Below, piece by piece: positions 25,926 through 34,262 of a stretch of DNA of 64,000 nt (within the stretch, counting starts at the first letter, position 1; the number at the start of each line of letters is the position of its first letter). A program made the position numbers and the translations under genes. The DNA is from JAFIHK01 sp041441455 (lineage in GTDB: Bacteria; Bacteroidota; Bacteroidia; Bacteroidales; UBA932): the NCBI GenBank assembly GCA_041441455.1, contig JASDTB010000051.1:1-64000 (forward strand), in the 5' to 3' direction. Below the pieces are notes generated by a model. It did no database searches, had not been told where the DNA came from, and saw nothing but the letters and a program-made list of their open reading frames with translations.

Positions 25926-27207
25926 TGTATCTTATAAAGTAGTCATATAAAACTCTGATTGTCTCCCTTTGAATATTCGCAAAACCTTCAACATAACTAT
26001 CAGCTGCTCCATTAGAAATAATTACAAAACCAAACTTCTTTTCTGGTTCAAAGAACATTGCGCTATACAAACCATATGCTGACCCAGTATGACCCACCAT
26101 GTTCTCCTCTGGAATCAAGTTATATGCATGTTCTAAGGCAAACCCATAAAAAATATTATTGCCTGCATTAATTATTTCACTTTGCATTAATTGCGAAGAC
26201 TCTTCGGAAATAATTTGGACTGATCCAAGTTTGCCATAATTCATATGCATAGTCATATATTTTGCTAAATCAGTCGCAGAAATCTTCATCCCCCCTGTCG
26301 CAGAGAAAATTGGAGTTGTATAGCCAATTTTATAGTTTTTTAATTCTTCAGCCCTGCTTTTATAGGCAGCTGGCTGAACTTTAAAGGAATTATCTTGACT
26401 ATTATATTCATGTATTTGAGCAAACTTTGTACGGTCTAGCATATCAACATTAAATCCACCATAGATTCCAAGTGGAGACAGAATATTTTCCAACACATAC
26501 AAGTCAAATCTTACACCAGTTATCTTTTCAACAATTGCTCCTAGCATATTATATCCAAGATTGCAATATTCATATTTAGATCCAGGCGAGTAATTATTAA
26601 AACACTTTACATAATCTTGAGAAGCTTTGGGATCAACAACATCAAAATTGAAATATCCCTGAGTATCGTTTAGGCTTGAAGTATGAGACAAAAGCATAGA
26701 AACTGTAATAGGAATATCTGGAAATGCTGGATTTCTTAGTTTAAAACCGAGTATATCCCCAACCTCTTCATTCAATGATAGCATCTCTTTATCAACTAAC
26801 TGCATGATTGCTGTTGCCGTAAATGATTTTGAAATAGAAGCAATACGGAAAAGTTCTCCCCCCTTTAGCTTTTCACTTGTCTCTTGGTTCTTGTATCCAT
26901 AAGAGTCAGAAAAGACAATTCTCCCATTTTTTACAACTGCAACCGCCAAGCCTACAGCCTTATATTTTTCCATAACAAGAGATATTTTCTGCCTTACATA
27001 TTGCATCTCTACCGAGTCTCCAGCTTCTAGCTTTATGAGTCTCAAAGAGTGCTTAAGATCGTTAATCTCCCTCTTAAGATCTGTAAGATCTGATTTAATC
27101 TTCTCTGTTTTTACAGAAGATTGACAATTAGCAACATCAGCAGAGGAAAGTAATACAGAGGCAGTCACAGAGGCTGCAAAAAGATAATAGCCTAATTTTT
27201 TCATCAT
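25918..27207 (-). CDS. Exported serine hydrolase, beta-lactamase/PBP-like family
   Basis: A secreted penicillin-binding-protein-like hydrolase (class C beta-lactamase fold), 429 residues. After a signal peptide (hydrophobic about 6-22) comes a short predicted coiled coil (LKREINDLKHSLRLIKLE), then the catalytic domain with SxxK in ASISKSF, YxN in YEYCNLGYN and HTG in GHTGSAYG. Such enzymes may be D-aminopeptidases, esterases or peptidoglycan hydrolases; drug resistance should not be assumed. It is the first gene of an operon with a GT4 enzyme and YfhO, so a task in cell-surface remodelling is likely. Confidence 0.88.
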   Translation of the reverse strand: MMKKLGYYLFAASVTASVLLSSADVANCQSSVKTEKIKSDLTDLKREINDLKHSLRLIKLEAGDSVEMQYVRQKISLVMEKYKAVGLAVAVVKNGRIVFSDSYGYKNQETSEKLKGGELFRIASISKSFTATAIMQLVDKEMLSLNEEVGDILGFKLRNPAFPDIPITVSMLLSHTSSLNDTQGYFNFDVVDPKASQDYVKCFNNYSPGSKYEYCNLGYNMLGAIVEKITGVRFDLYVLENILSPLGIYGGFNVDMLDRTKFAQIHEYNSQDNSFKVQPAAYKSRAEELKNYKIGYTTPIFSATGGMKISATDLAKYMTMHMNYGKLGSVQIISEESSQLMQSEIINAGNNIFYGFALEHAYNLIPEENMVGHTGSAYGLYSAMFFEPEKKFGFVIISNGAADSYVEGFANIQRETIRVLYDYFIRYNE

Positions 27208-27246
27208 GAATGATTTTAAATGTTTTTTAAAACTCCTCGGACCTCA

Positions 27247-27254
27247 CAAAGATA
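27247..27254 (-). promoter_or_regulatory. -7 promoter box for the serine hydrolase operon
   Basis: TATCTTTG on the minus strand, 39 nt before the start at 27207. Confidence 0.5.
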
Positions 27255-27275
27255 GGGTTTTGAATTAAATTTATG

Positions 27276-27283
27276 TATTTTTG
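27276..27283 (+). promoter_or_regulatory. -7 promoter box 5 nt before mutS
   Basis: TATTTTTG on the plus strand ends 5 nt before the mutS ATG, implying a leaderless or near-leaderless transcript. No -33 TTTG at a fitting distance. Confidence 0.45.
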
Positions 27284-27288
27284 TCTTA

Positions 27289-29883
27289 ATGAACGAAGAT
27301 AAAAAAATTGTTGAGACGCCCTTGATGAAACAGTACTTTTCCATCAAGGCTAAATACCCTGACGCGATCTTGTTATTTAGGGTTGGGGATTTTTATGAAA
27401 CATTCGGAGAAGATGCAATTGTTGCCTCAAATGTACTAGGTATTGTACTTACCAGAAGAGCTAATGGCTCGGCAGCCTTTGTAGAGCTAGCAGGATTTCC
27501 TCATCATTCAATTGACAGTTACCTTCCAAAACTTGTTAGAGCTGGGTACAAAGTAGCAGTTTGTGATCAATTAGAAGATCCAAAACTCACTAAAAAAATT
27601 GTCAAAAGAGGAATTACAGAACTTGTTACGCCCGGAGTTTCATACAACGATCAGCTCCTATCTAACTCCGAAAACAACTATTTAGCATCGGTATACTTTA
27701 GTAAAGACAAAGCAGGAATTGCTTTTTTAGACATATCAACAGGAAGTTTCAAAGTAGCAACAGGAGATTTAAAATACATTGACCTCCTTCTATCGAGTTT
27801 AAATCCAAAGGAGATATTGCTTCAGCGAGGATATCGAGAAGGATTTGAGGAGAGATTTGGTAAAGATTACTACATCTCATTTATGGACGAGTGGGCATTT
27901 GTGTATGACTCATGCCGAGAAAAGCTTCATAAACAATTTGGAGTTAACTCATTAAAAGGATATGGAATCGAAAACATGCCCTTATCGATAACAGCAGCTG
28001 GTTCAATCTTGTTCTATCTTGAGATGACAAGACATGAAGGACTAAGCCACTTATGTTCTATATCCAGAATTGATGAGACAGATTATGTTTGGATTGACAA
28101 ATTCACTTTCAGAAACCTTGAGGTATTCAATTCTGGAAATGAGGGAGCAGTCTCCCTTGTAAACATTCTCGATAAATGCTCTTCTCCAATGGGATCAAGA
28201 CTTTTAAGGACTTGGTTAATGCTTCCATTAAAGAGCACAACAGAGATAAACAGAAGACTTGCAATTACTGATTATCTCTACAAGGATAAAGAGACAAGAC
28301 AGTCCCTTCGGACGATTCTAAAATCTATAGGAGACTTGGAGAGAATCACTTCAAAAGCGTCTGCAGGCAAAGTTTCACCGCGCGAACTAACTCAACTCAA
28401 CAGAGGGCTTAGCCATCTTTCGGAAATAAAAAATATTTGTCAAAGCACTTCAAGCGACGATTTAATAACTAGCATTGCCAATATAAATCTCTGTTCAGAT
28501 CTAAGGCTAAAGTTAGATCAAACACTTCTAGCCGAACCAGCAGGTCAGATTGGAAAGGGAGATGTAATAGCTAATGGAGTTAATGAAGAGCTCGATTCTC
28601 TAAGAAACATTGCTCGTCACGGGAAAGAGGTTCTTAATTCTATTCAAGAAAGAGAGATCGAAAGAACAGGAATTACCTCACTAAAAATAAGCTATAATAA
28701 TGTTTTCGGGTACTATTTAGAGGTCAGAAATACTCATAAAGAAAAAGTTCCAGAAGACTGGATTCGAAAGCAGACTCTTGTTAATGCAGAGAGATACATA
28801 ACACAAGAGTTAAAAGAGTATGAAGAAAAAATTTTAGGAGCCGAAGAGAAAATTCTTGCTCTTGAATCTTCAATATACTCAGAATTACTTGAGTACTTAC
28901 GCCAATTCATAAACGACATCCAAAGAAATTGCAATATTATTTCTAGAATTGATGTACTCAATACATTTGCAGAGATATCTGAGCAAAATAGATATTCCAA
29001 ACCCACAGTAAATGAAGAAGAAATTCTATCTATTAAAGAGGGACGACATCCTGTAATTGAAACCCTGATGCCGCCAGGTGAAGAGTATATTTCAAATGAT
29101 TTATACCTCGATAACTCAACGCAGCAGATAATAATCTTAACAGGACCAAACATGGCTGGTAAAAGTGCCCTATTGAGACAAACCGCTCTAATTGTATTAA
29201 TGGCACAAATTGGATGTTTTGTACCAGCGTCAAATGCAACCATCGGTGTATTTGACAAGATCTTTACTAGAGTTGGAGCCTCTGACAATATTTCAAGAGG
29301 AGAGTCCACATTTATGGTTGAAATGCTTGAAACTTCAACAATTTTACATAACTTGTCATCGCGTTCGCTAGTATTGTTAGATGAAATTGGTAGAGGAACA
29401 AGTACATATGATGGAATGTCAATTGCATGGTCAATTGTTGATTTCATCCACTCAAATAAAGATAGAGCAAAGACCATATTTGCAACGCATTACCACGAAC
29501 TAAACGAACTTGCCGAACAATTTGATAGAGTAAAGAATTTTAATGTTTCGGTTAAAGAGGTAGATAACAGAGTCATATTTTTACGGAAACTTCTTCCTGG
29601 CGGTGTAGAACACAGTTTTGGTATACATGTAGCAAGAATGGCAGGAATGCCTGGAGAGGTTATCAAAAAAGCAGAACGAATATTAAAAAAACTCGAAGAA
29701 CAAAACAAAGGAGAAAAAGGGATAGTAAAAAGAGAAGAGGCAGTACAATTGTCATTTTTTCAACTAGAAGACCCACTTTTGGTAAGCCTAAGAGATGAGC
29801 TAAAGTCAATAGACATCAACCAAATGTCACCTTTGGATGCATTCGACAAATTAAGACAACTTAAAAAGAAAATTGGTTTATAG
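27289..29883 (+). CDS. mutS: DNA mismatch repair protein MutS
   Basis: Recognises base mismatches and small loops and starts repair with MutL. The 864 residues contain the mismatch-binding Phe-X-Glu in RVGDFYETFGEDA (domain I), connector and core domains (about 130-570), Walker A GPNMAGKSALLR (about 618-629), VGASDNISRGESTFMVEM, Walker B LVLLDEIGRGTSTYDG (near 697), and the ATHYHEL motif. The C-terminal LSFFQLEDP segment is typical of the family. MutL is not in the window. The stop codon overlaps a strong Shine-Dalgarno sequence for the next gene. Confidence 0.97.
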   Translation: MNEDKKIVETPLMKQYFSIKAKYPDAILLFRVGDFYETFGEDAIVASNVLGIVLTRRANGSAAFVELAGFPHHSIDSYLPKLVRAGYKVAVCDQLEDPKLTKKIVKRGITELVTPGVSYNDQLLSNSENNYLASVYFSKDKAGIAFLDISTGSFKVATGDLKYIDLLLSSLNPKEILLQRGYREGFEERFGKDYYISFMDEWAFVYDSCREKLHKQFGVNSLKGYGIENMPLSITAAGSILFYLEMTRHEGLSHLCSISRIDETDYVWIDKFTFRNLEVFNSGNEGAVSLVNILDKCSSPMGSRLLRTWLMLPLKSTTEINRRLAITDYLYKDKETRQSLRTILKSIGDLERITSKASAGKVSPRELTQLNRGLSHLSEIKNICQSTSSDDLITSIANINLCSDLRLKLDQTLLAEPAGQIGKGDVIANGVNEELDSLRNIARHGKEVLNSIQEREIERTGITSLKISYNNVFGYYLEVRNTHKEKVPEDWIRKQTLVNAERYITQELKEYEEKILGAEEKILALESSIYSELLEYLRQFINDIQRNCNIISRIDVLNTFAEISEQNRYSKPTVNEEEILSIKEGRHPVIETLMPPGEEYISNDLYLDNSTQQIIILTGPNMAGKSALLRQTALIVLMAQIGCFVPASNATIGVFDKIFTRVGASDNISRGESTFMVEMLETSTILHNLSSRSLVLLDEIGRGTSTYDGMSIAWSIVDFIHSNKDRAKTIFATHYHELNELAEQFDRVKNFNVSVKEVDNRVIFLRKLLPGGVEHSFGIHVARMAGMPGEVIKKAERILKKLEEQNKGEKGIVKREEAVQLSFFQLEDPLLVSLRDELKSIDINQMSPLDAFDKLRQLKKKIGL

Positions 29884-29887
29884 GAGG
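29882..29887 (+). promoter_or_regulatory. Strong Shine-Dalgarno sequence (AGGAGG)
   Basis: A perfect AGGAGG begins within the mutS stop codon and sits 4 bp before the permease ATG at 29892. Strong SD sites are rare in Bacteroidetes; here it fixes the start and suggests independent ribosome loading. Confidence 0.7.
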
Positions 29888-29891
29888 TTCT

Positions 29892-31163
29892 ATGATAAGT
29901 TATTACAGGAAATTTGCTCTGATTTTCAAGTTAATTCTTGAAAGTATCTATTTTGCCTTTGGCTCATTAAAGGGCGACATGTTCAGAACCTTCCTCTCAT
30001 TATTCGGAGTAAGTATTGGAATTTTTTCCATCGTTACTGTGTTCACAGCAATTGACGCATTAGAAAAAAATGTAGAAACAGGACTAAACAGTCTAGGAAG
30101 CAATACTGTATATATTCAGGAATTTCCATGGGAACCACCACAAGGCGAAGAGTACAAATGGTGGGAATATAGAAAAAGACCTGCTCCAAAATACGAAGAG
30201 TATCTATTCTTAAAAAATAACTCCAAATATTCAGAATCTGTTTGCTTTGTGTGCTTTACAAACATCACAGCAAAATATAAAAGAAACTCATTTAGTGGCG
30301 GGTTTATAACAGCGCCAACATATGAATGGAATCAAGTATCAAATGTAGAGCTTGAATCGGGAAGATACTTTTCAATGAATGAAACAGAATCATCGGTCCC
30401 TGTTGTAATCCTTGGATATTCAGCTGCAGAAAAGCTATTTGCAGGAGAAGACCCTATCAACAAAGTAATCAAACTCGGCTCAAGCAATGCTTTAGTTATA
30501 GGAGTGCAGAAGAAAGCAGGAGAGAGTATCGTTAACATTTTCGATACAGACAACTCCATTTTGATTCCTTACTCATTTGCTACAGTTCTCTTCAATGTTA
30601 AAAATGCTGGAACAATGATTAGCCTCAAGCCAAAAAACAATGTGGAGAGAGACAATTATATTTCAGAGGTTAGACAATTGATGAGAGCAATCAGACGTCT
30701 CAAACCAAAGCAAAACGACAACTTTGCTGTAAATGAGATGACTTTCCTCCTTAAACAAACGGAAGCAATCTTTGGTGGAATCAACTTAGCAGGATGGATC
30801 ATTGGAGGTTTCTCTATCCTAATCGGAGGATTCGGAATAGCAAATATCATGTTCGTTTCTGTAAAAGAGAGAACAAATTTAATAGGAATTCAAAAAGCAT
30901 TAGGAGCAAAGAAATATACTATTCTAACCCAGTTTTTAGCTGAAGCAGCAACGCTTGCAATAATCGGAGGTGCAATAGGAATCCTGATTGTTTCACTAAT
31001 TGTACTGGCATTTGGAGGAAGCAGCTCGTTCCCTATGGAACTAAGTATAGGCAATATTATCAAAGGCCTTTTGATCTCCTCTGTAATCGGAGTAGTTTCG
31101 GGATTTGTTCCTGCTTATACAGCATCAAATTTGAACCCAGTTGATGCTATCAATTCTAAGTAA
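29892..31163 (+). CDS. ABC transporter permease, MacB/FtsX family
   Basis: A 423-residue inner-membrane permease. There is one helix near 38-58 (FRTFLSLFGVSIGIFSIVTV), a periplasmic MacB_PCD domain of about 220 residues, and three helices in the C-terminal FtsX domain (about 295-410; GWIIGGFSILIGGFGIANIM, SVKERTNLIGIQKALGAKK). MacB-type exporters need a partner ATPase, which is absent next door; the LolD-like ATPase at 402-1055 could serve but is not linked. The gene follows mutS by 8 bp and is probably co-transcribed. Confidence 0.92.
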   Translation: MISYYRKFALIFKLILESIYFAFGSLKGDMFRTFLSLFGVSIGIFSIVTVFTAIDALEKNVETGLNSLGSNTVYIQEFPWEPPQGEEYKWWEYRKRPAPKYEEYLFLKNNSKYSESVCFVCFTNITAKYKRNSFSGGFITAPTYEWNQVSNVELESGRYFSMNETESSVPVVILGYSAAEKLFAGEDPINKVIKLGSSNALVIGVQKKAGESIVNIFDTDNSILIPYSFATVLFNVKNAGTMISLKPKNNVERDNYISEVRQLMRAIRRLKPKQNDNFAVNEMTFLLKQTEAIFGGINLAGWIIGGFSILIGGFGIANIMFVSVKERTNLIGIQKALGAKKYTILTQFLAEAATLAIIGGAIGILIVSLIVLAFGGSSSFPMELSIGNIIKGLLISSVIGVVSGFVPAYTASNLNPVDAINSK

Positions 31164-31952
31164 TTAGACTCCTTGAACTAAGAGCGTCAATTCTACAAAC
31201 TCTTCAACCGACAGCTGCTCTGGTCTTTTAGACAAAAGTATGCTGTCTGGAAGCAGTTTGCCTCCAAGCAACGGCTTAATCGAATTTCTTATTGTCTTTC
31301 TCCTCTGATTAAAAGTCGTTTTAACGATGCTTTTAAACAAGACTTCATCACAACCAAGAGACTCTCTTGAATTACGCCTTAGTCTTATCACACCAGATTT
31401 AACCTTTGGAGGAGGATTAAAACAATTCTCATCAACAGAAAACAGATACTCTATCTCATACCAACACTGCAACAAGACAGATAAGATTCCATAATCTTTG
31501 TTCCCAGGACCTGAAGCAAGTCTCTGAGCAACCTCCTTTTGCAACATGCCAGCAACCATTGGAATTCTCTCTCTATAGTCAAGAACCTTAAAGAAAATCT
31601 GAGAAGAGATGTTATATGGGAAATTACCAATGATTAAAAACTGTCCTAAAAACTTGTCTGAAAGATCCATTTTTAGAAAATCTCCGAACCAAATTCTATT
31701 CGAAAGATTTGGGTAGTTCAGATTCAAATAATCTACAGACTCTGAGTCTATTTCAGCAACAAAAAGATTTATGTTTTCATCTTCAAGAAGATACTTTGTC
31801 AACACACCAGTTCCTGGACCAACTTCTAAAACATCAACTTTAGAGCCCTCTGTTAAGAACTCACTATAGATTAAACTTGAGACAATTCTTTTAGCAATAC
31901 TCTGATCCTTCAGAAAATGCTGACCTAACTCTTTTTTTGCTTTTACATACAT
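31164..31952 (-). CDS. rsmA: 16S rRNA dimethyladenosine transferase
   Basis: RsmA/KsgA makes the paired N6,N6-dimethyladenosines near the 3' end of 16S rRNA, a late 30S assembly step. The protein has 262 residues from ATG 31952. The frame can be extended by 7 residues, but MYVKAKKELGQHFLKD is the normal family start. Motifs: VLEVGPGTGVLTKYL (SAM site), IGNFPYNISSQIFFK (catalytic NxPY), and VDENCFNPPPKVKSGVIRL. It ends directly at the stop of the permease gene, tail to tail. Confidence 0.95.
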   Translation of the reverse strand: MYVKAKKELGQHFLKDQSIAKRIVSSLIYSEFLTEGSKVDVLEVGPGTGVLTKYLLEDENINLFVAEIDSESVDYLNLNYPNLSNRIWFGDFLKMDLSDKFLGQFLIIGNFPYNISSQIFFKVLDYRERIPMVAGMLQKEVAQRLASGPGNKDYGILSVLLQCWYEIEYLFSVDENCFNPPPKVKSGVIRLRRNSRESLGCDEVLFKSIVKTTFNQRRKTIRNSIKPLLGGKLLPDSILLSKRPEQLSVEEFVELTLLVQGV

Positions 31953-31956
31953 GCAG

Positions 31957-31964
31957 CAAAAGTA
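31957..31964 (-). promoter_or_regulatory. -7 promoter box 4 nt before rsmA
   Basis: TACTTTTG on the minus strand ends 4 nt before the chosen ATG. It lies inside the 7-residue N-terminal extension, which supports the shorter start. Confidence 0.45.
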
Positions 31965-31982
31965 CAAAATCAATCTATCAAT

Positions 31983-32921
31983 TTAAAATTGGACCCTTTT
32001 CTTAAGTTTAATCAAAATAGGTAAGTGATCGCTCACACCCCCGTTATATATAGGACCTATATAAGTTCTCCTTGGTTTATACCCCAAAAACTCTTTATCT
32101 TTTTCTAACAGATATCCGAAAAGTATAACATCCATACCCTTTTTGTCAACATATAAAGAAGAATCCGAAATGAGCGATTTCGAGACAATAAATTGGTCAA
32201 TCAACTCCCAAACTCCTTTATACTTAATAGACCCTACTCCTTTTTTGTATAAATCAATTCCAAGATTTGACATCACTTTGAAATTCAAATAATCTTTCTC
32301 AGGAGTATCATTAAAGTCACCCATTAAAATCACCTTTGAATCCTGATCTATATTAATTGAATCTAACATCATTTGCACTTTTGCAGAAACCGCCCTACGT
32401 CGACGTTCAGAAGAGGCGTTTCCGCTTATTTTAGACGGCCAATGATTCACTATTATATGCAGAGTATCCACAATATCCAAAACGCCCTTAACGTGCAAAA
32501 TATCTCTTGTTTTGACAGAATCATCCAATATAACTTCTATAAAGTTTATCTCAATTGGCTTAAAAATATTTTTCCTATACAAAAGAGCAACATCAATCCC
32601 CCGTACATCGGGGGAATCCTTATGAATAATTCTATAATCAGCCATCGAAAGAGGGGTTTTAGATAATAGAGCGTTTAAAACAAAGCGGTTCTCAACCTCA
32701 GCAAAACCCACTAATACCGGTAAATCTCCTTCTCCCGCAAATATCACCCCTTTTGAAATGTCAAAGCACTTTTTTTCAAACCTCTTCCAATTCCAAAACC
32801 TCTCCCCTCTTGAAGTAAATTCAATGTCTCTTCCTCCCTGATTCTCGAATGGATCAAAAAAGTTTTCTACATTCCAAAACAAAATCTTGAATACAATCTC
32901 TGTAATATAAATAAAAGCCAT
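31983..32921 (-). CDS. Endonuclease/exonuclease/phosphatase family protein
   Basis: A metal-dependent hydrolase of the EEP superfamily (DNase I-like), 312 residues. N-terminal FKILFWNVENFFDPF gives the first Asn/Glu ligands, followed by VGFAEVENRFVL, IIVNHWPSK, ILMGDFNDTPEKDYLN and a C-terminal GVSDHLPILIKLK with the catalytic His. No clear signal peptide, and its substrate is unknown. I use ATG 32921 instead of TTG 32933 because a -7 box lies over the latter. Confidence 0.88.
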   Translation of the reverse strand: MAFIYITEIVFKILFWNVENFFDPFENQGGRDIEFTSRGERFWNWKRFEKKCFDISKGVIFAGEGDLPVLVGFAEVENRFVLNALLSKTPLSMADYRIIHKDSPDVRGIDVALLYRKNIFKPIEINFIEVILDDSVKTRDILHVKGVLDIVDTLHIIVNHWPSKISGNASSERRRRAVSAKVQMMLDSINIDQDSKVILMGDFNDTPEKDYLNFKVMSNLGIDLYKKGVGSIKYKGVWELIDQFIVSKSLISDSSLYVDKKGMDVILFGYLLEKDKEFLGYKPRRTYIGPIYNGGVSDHLPILIKLKKRVQF

Positions 32922-32930
32922 TTTTTCAAT

Positions 32931-32938
32931 CAAAGTTA
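32931..32938 (-). promoter_or_regulatory. -7 promoter box 9 nt before the EEP gene
   Basis: TAACTTTG on the minus strand ends 9 nt before ATG 32921. It overlaps the alternative TTG start, arguing that the ATG is used. Confidence 0.45.
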
Positions 32939-33066
32939 TCCTTCAAATGGATATTGAATAAAATTGTCTTTGATATTTATCTGATTATTAAACAATAATT
33001 TTGCTTTTTAAACTTTCTAGATTTTTTTCTTAATTTCGCAGCCTTATATTATAAAAAAAGAGAGAA

Positions 33067-34170
33067 ATGGCATTACAATGCGGTATAGTAGGCCTTCCTA
33101 ATGTTGGTAAATCTACTTTGTTCAATTGCATAAGTTCAGGAAAGGCGCAGTCAGCAAACTTTCCTTTTTGCACTATAGAGCCAAATGTAGGTTCAACCAT
33201 TGTCCCAGACGAAAGGCTACAAGTATTAGAAAAACTAGTAAAACCAAACAGAGTCGTACCTGCCACTGTCGAAATCGTTGACATTGCCGGACTTGTAAAA
33301 GGAGCCAGCAAAGGCGAAGGGTTAGGTAACCAATTCTTAGGCAACATCAGAGAGACAGATGCTATTATTCATGTCCTTCGTTGTTTCGACGATCCAAACA
33401 TTGTTCATGTCGATGGAAATGTAAATCCCGTTAGAGATAAGGAGATCATAGATACAGAACTCCAGATCAAAGACCTAGATACAGTTGAAAACAGAATTTC
33501 AAAGGTTCAAAAGCAAGCTCAGACAGGTGGTGACAAAAATGCAAAAAGGCTGCTAGATATCCTTTTGAAATACAAAGAGGCATTAATTCAAGGTAAGTCT
33601 GCAAGAACTGTTGAAATTGACAATGCCGAAGATAAAAAACTTGCAAAAGAACTTTTTTTATTGACTGACAAACCAGTGCTTTATGTTTGTAACGTTGATG
33701 AAAATTCAGCAAAAAATGGAAATCAATATGTAGAACAAGTAAAGGAGGCAATTAAAGATGAGAATGCGCAACTTCTTATTGTTGCAGCCAAAATTGAATC
33801 AGAGATTGCTGAACTCGAAAATTTTGAGGAGAGAGAGATGTTTCTTTCTGAGATTGGACTTGTTGAGTCTGGTGTATCAAGAGTTATCAAGGCTGCATAT
33901 GCTCTATTAAATTTAGAGACCTATTTTACAGCTGGTGTGCAAGAGGTGAGAGCTTGGACATATCCAAAAGGGACTAAAGCTCCTCAAGCAGCAGGTGTAA
34001 TTCACTCAGATTTTGAAAAAGGCTTTATTAGAGCTGAGGTAATCAAATATGATGATTTTGTTAAATATGGCTCTGAAGCCGGTTGTCGCGAAGCTGGAAA
34101 GTTAGGTGTAGAGGGCAAAGAGTATGTTGTACAAGATGGAGATATTATGCACTTTAGATTCAATGTCTAA
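33067..34170 (+). CDS. ychF: Obg-like ATPase YchF
   Basis: A universally conserved P-loop protein of the Obg family that prefers ATP and binds ribosomes and the proteasome or other partners. The 367 residues show G1 GLPNVGKST, G3 DIAGLVKGASKGEGLGNQFL, the altered G4 NVDE (in VCNVDENSAK) which explains ATP preference, a coiled-coil insertion (about 135-200), and a C-terminal TGS domain. Full length and typical. A near-consensus -7 box (TAATTTCG, 33031-33038) lies 28 nt upstream. Confidence 0.96.
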   Translation: MALQCGIVGLPNVGKSTLFNCISSGKAQSANFPFCTIEPNVGSTIVPDERLQVLEKLVKPNRVVPATVEIVDIAGLVKGASKGEGLGNQFLGNIRETDAIIHVLRCFDDPNIVHVDGNVNPVRDKEIIDTELQIKDLDTVENRISKVQKQAQTGGDKNAKRLLDILLKYKEALIQGKSARTVEIDNAEDKKLAKELFLLTDKPVLYVCNVDENSAKNGNQYVEQVKEAIKDENAQLLIVAAKIESEIAELENFEEREMFLSEIGLVESGVSRVIKAAYALLNLETYFTAGVQEVRAWTYPKGTKAPQAAGVIHSDFEKGFIRAEVIKYDDFVKYGSEAGCREAGKLGVEGKEYVVQDGDIMHFRFNV

Positions 34171-34200
34171 AGTTTAATTGATAATAAATTTAATATCAGA

Positions 34201-34236
34201 AAAAGAGGGGTTGGCTAGTAAGCCAATCCCTCTTTT
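34201..34236. terminator. Bidirectional terminator between ychF and ppiD-like gene
   Basis: A 16-bp stem, 34201-34216 with 34221-34236, has an AGTA loop and a single G-T pair. The arms start and end in A4/T4 runs, so the hairpin can stop transcription of both convergent genes. Confidence 0.85.
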
Positions 34237-34262
34237 CATAAAATTTCTAATGTTTTTAGACA

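Noticed and set aside
28734..29477. Minus-strand 247-aa frame inside mutS
   Set aside because: Antisense to the conserved core and ATPase domains of MutS, with Ser/Ile-rich composition typical of a shadow frame.
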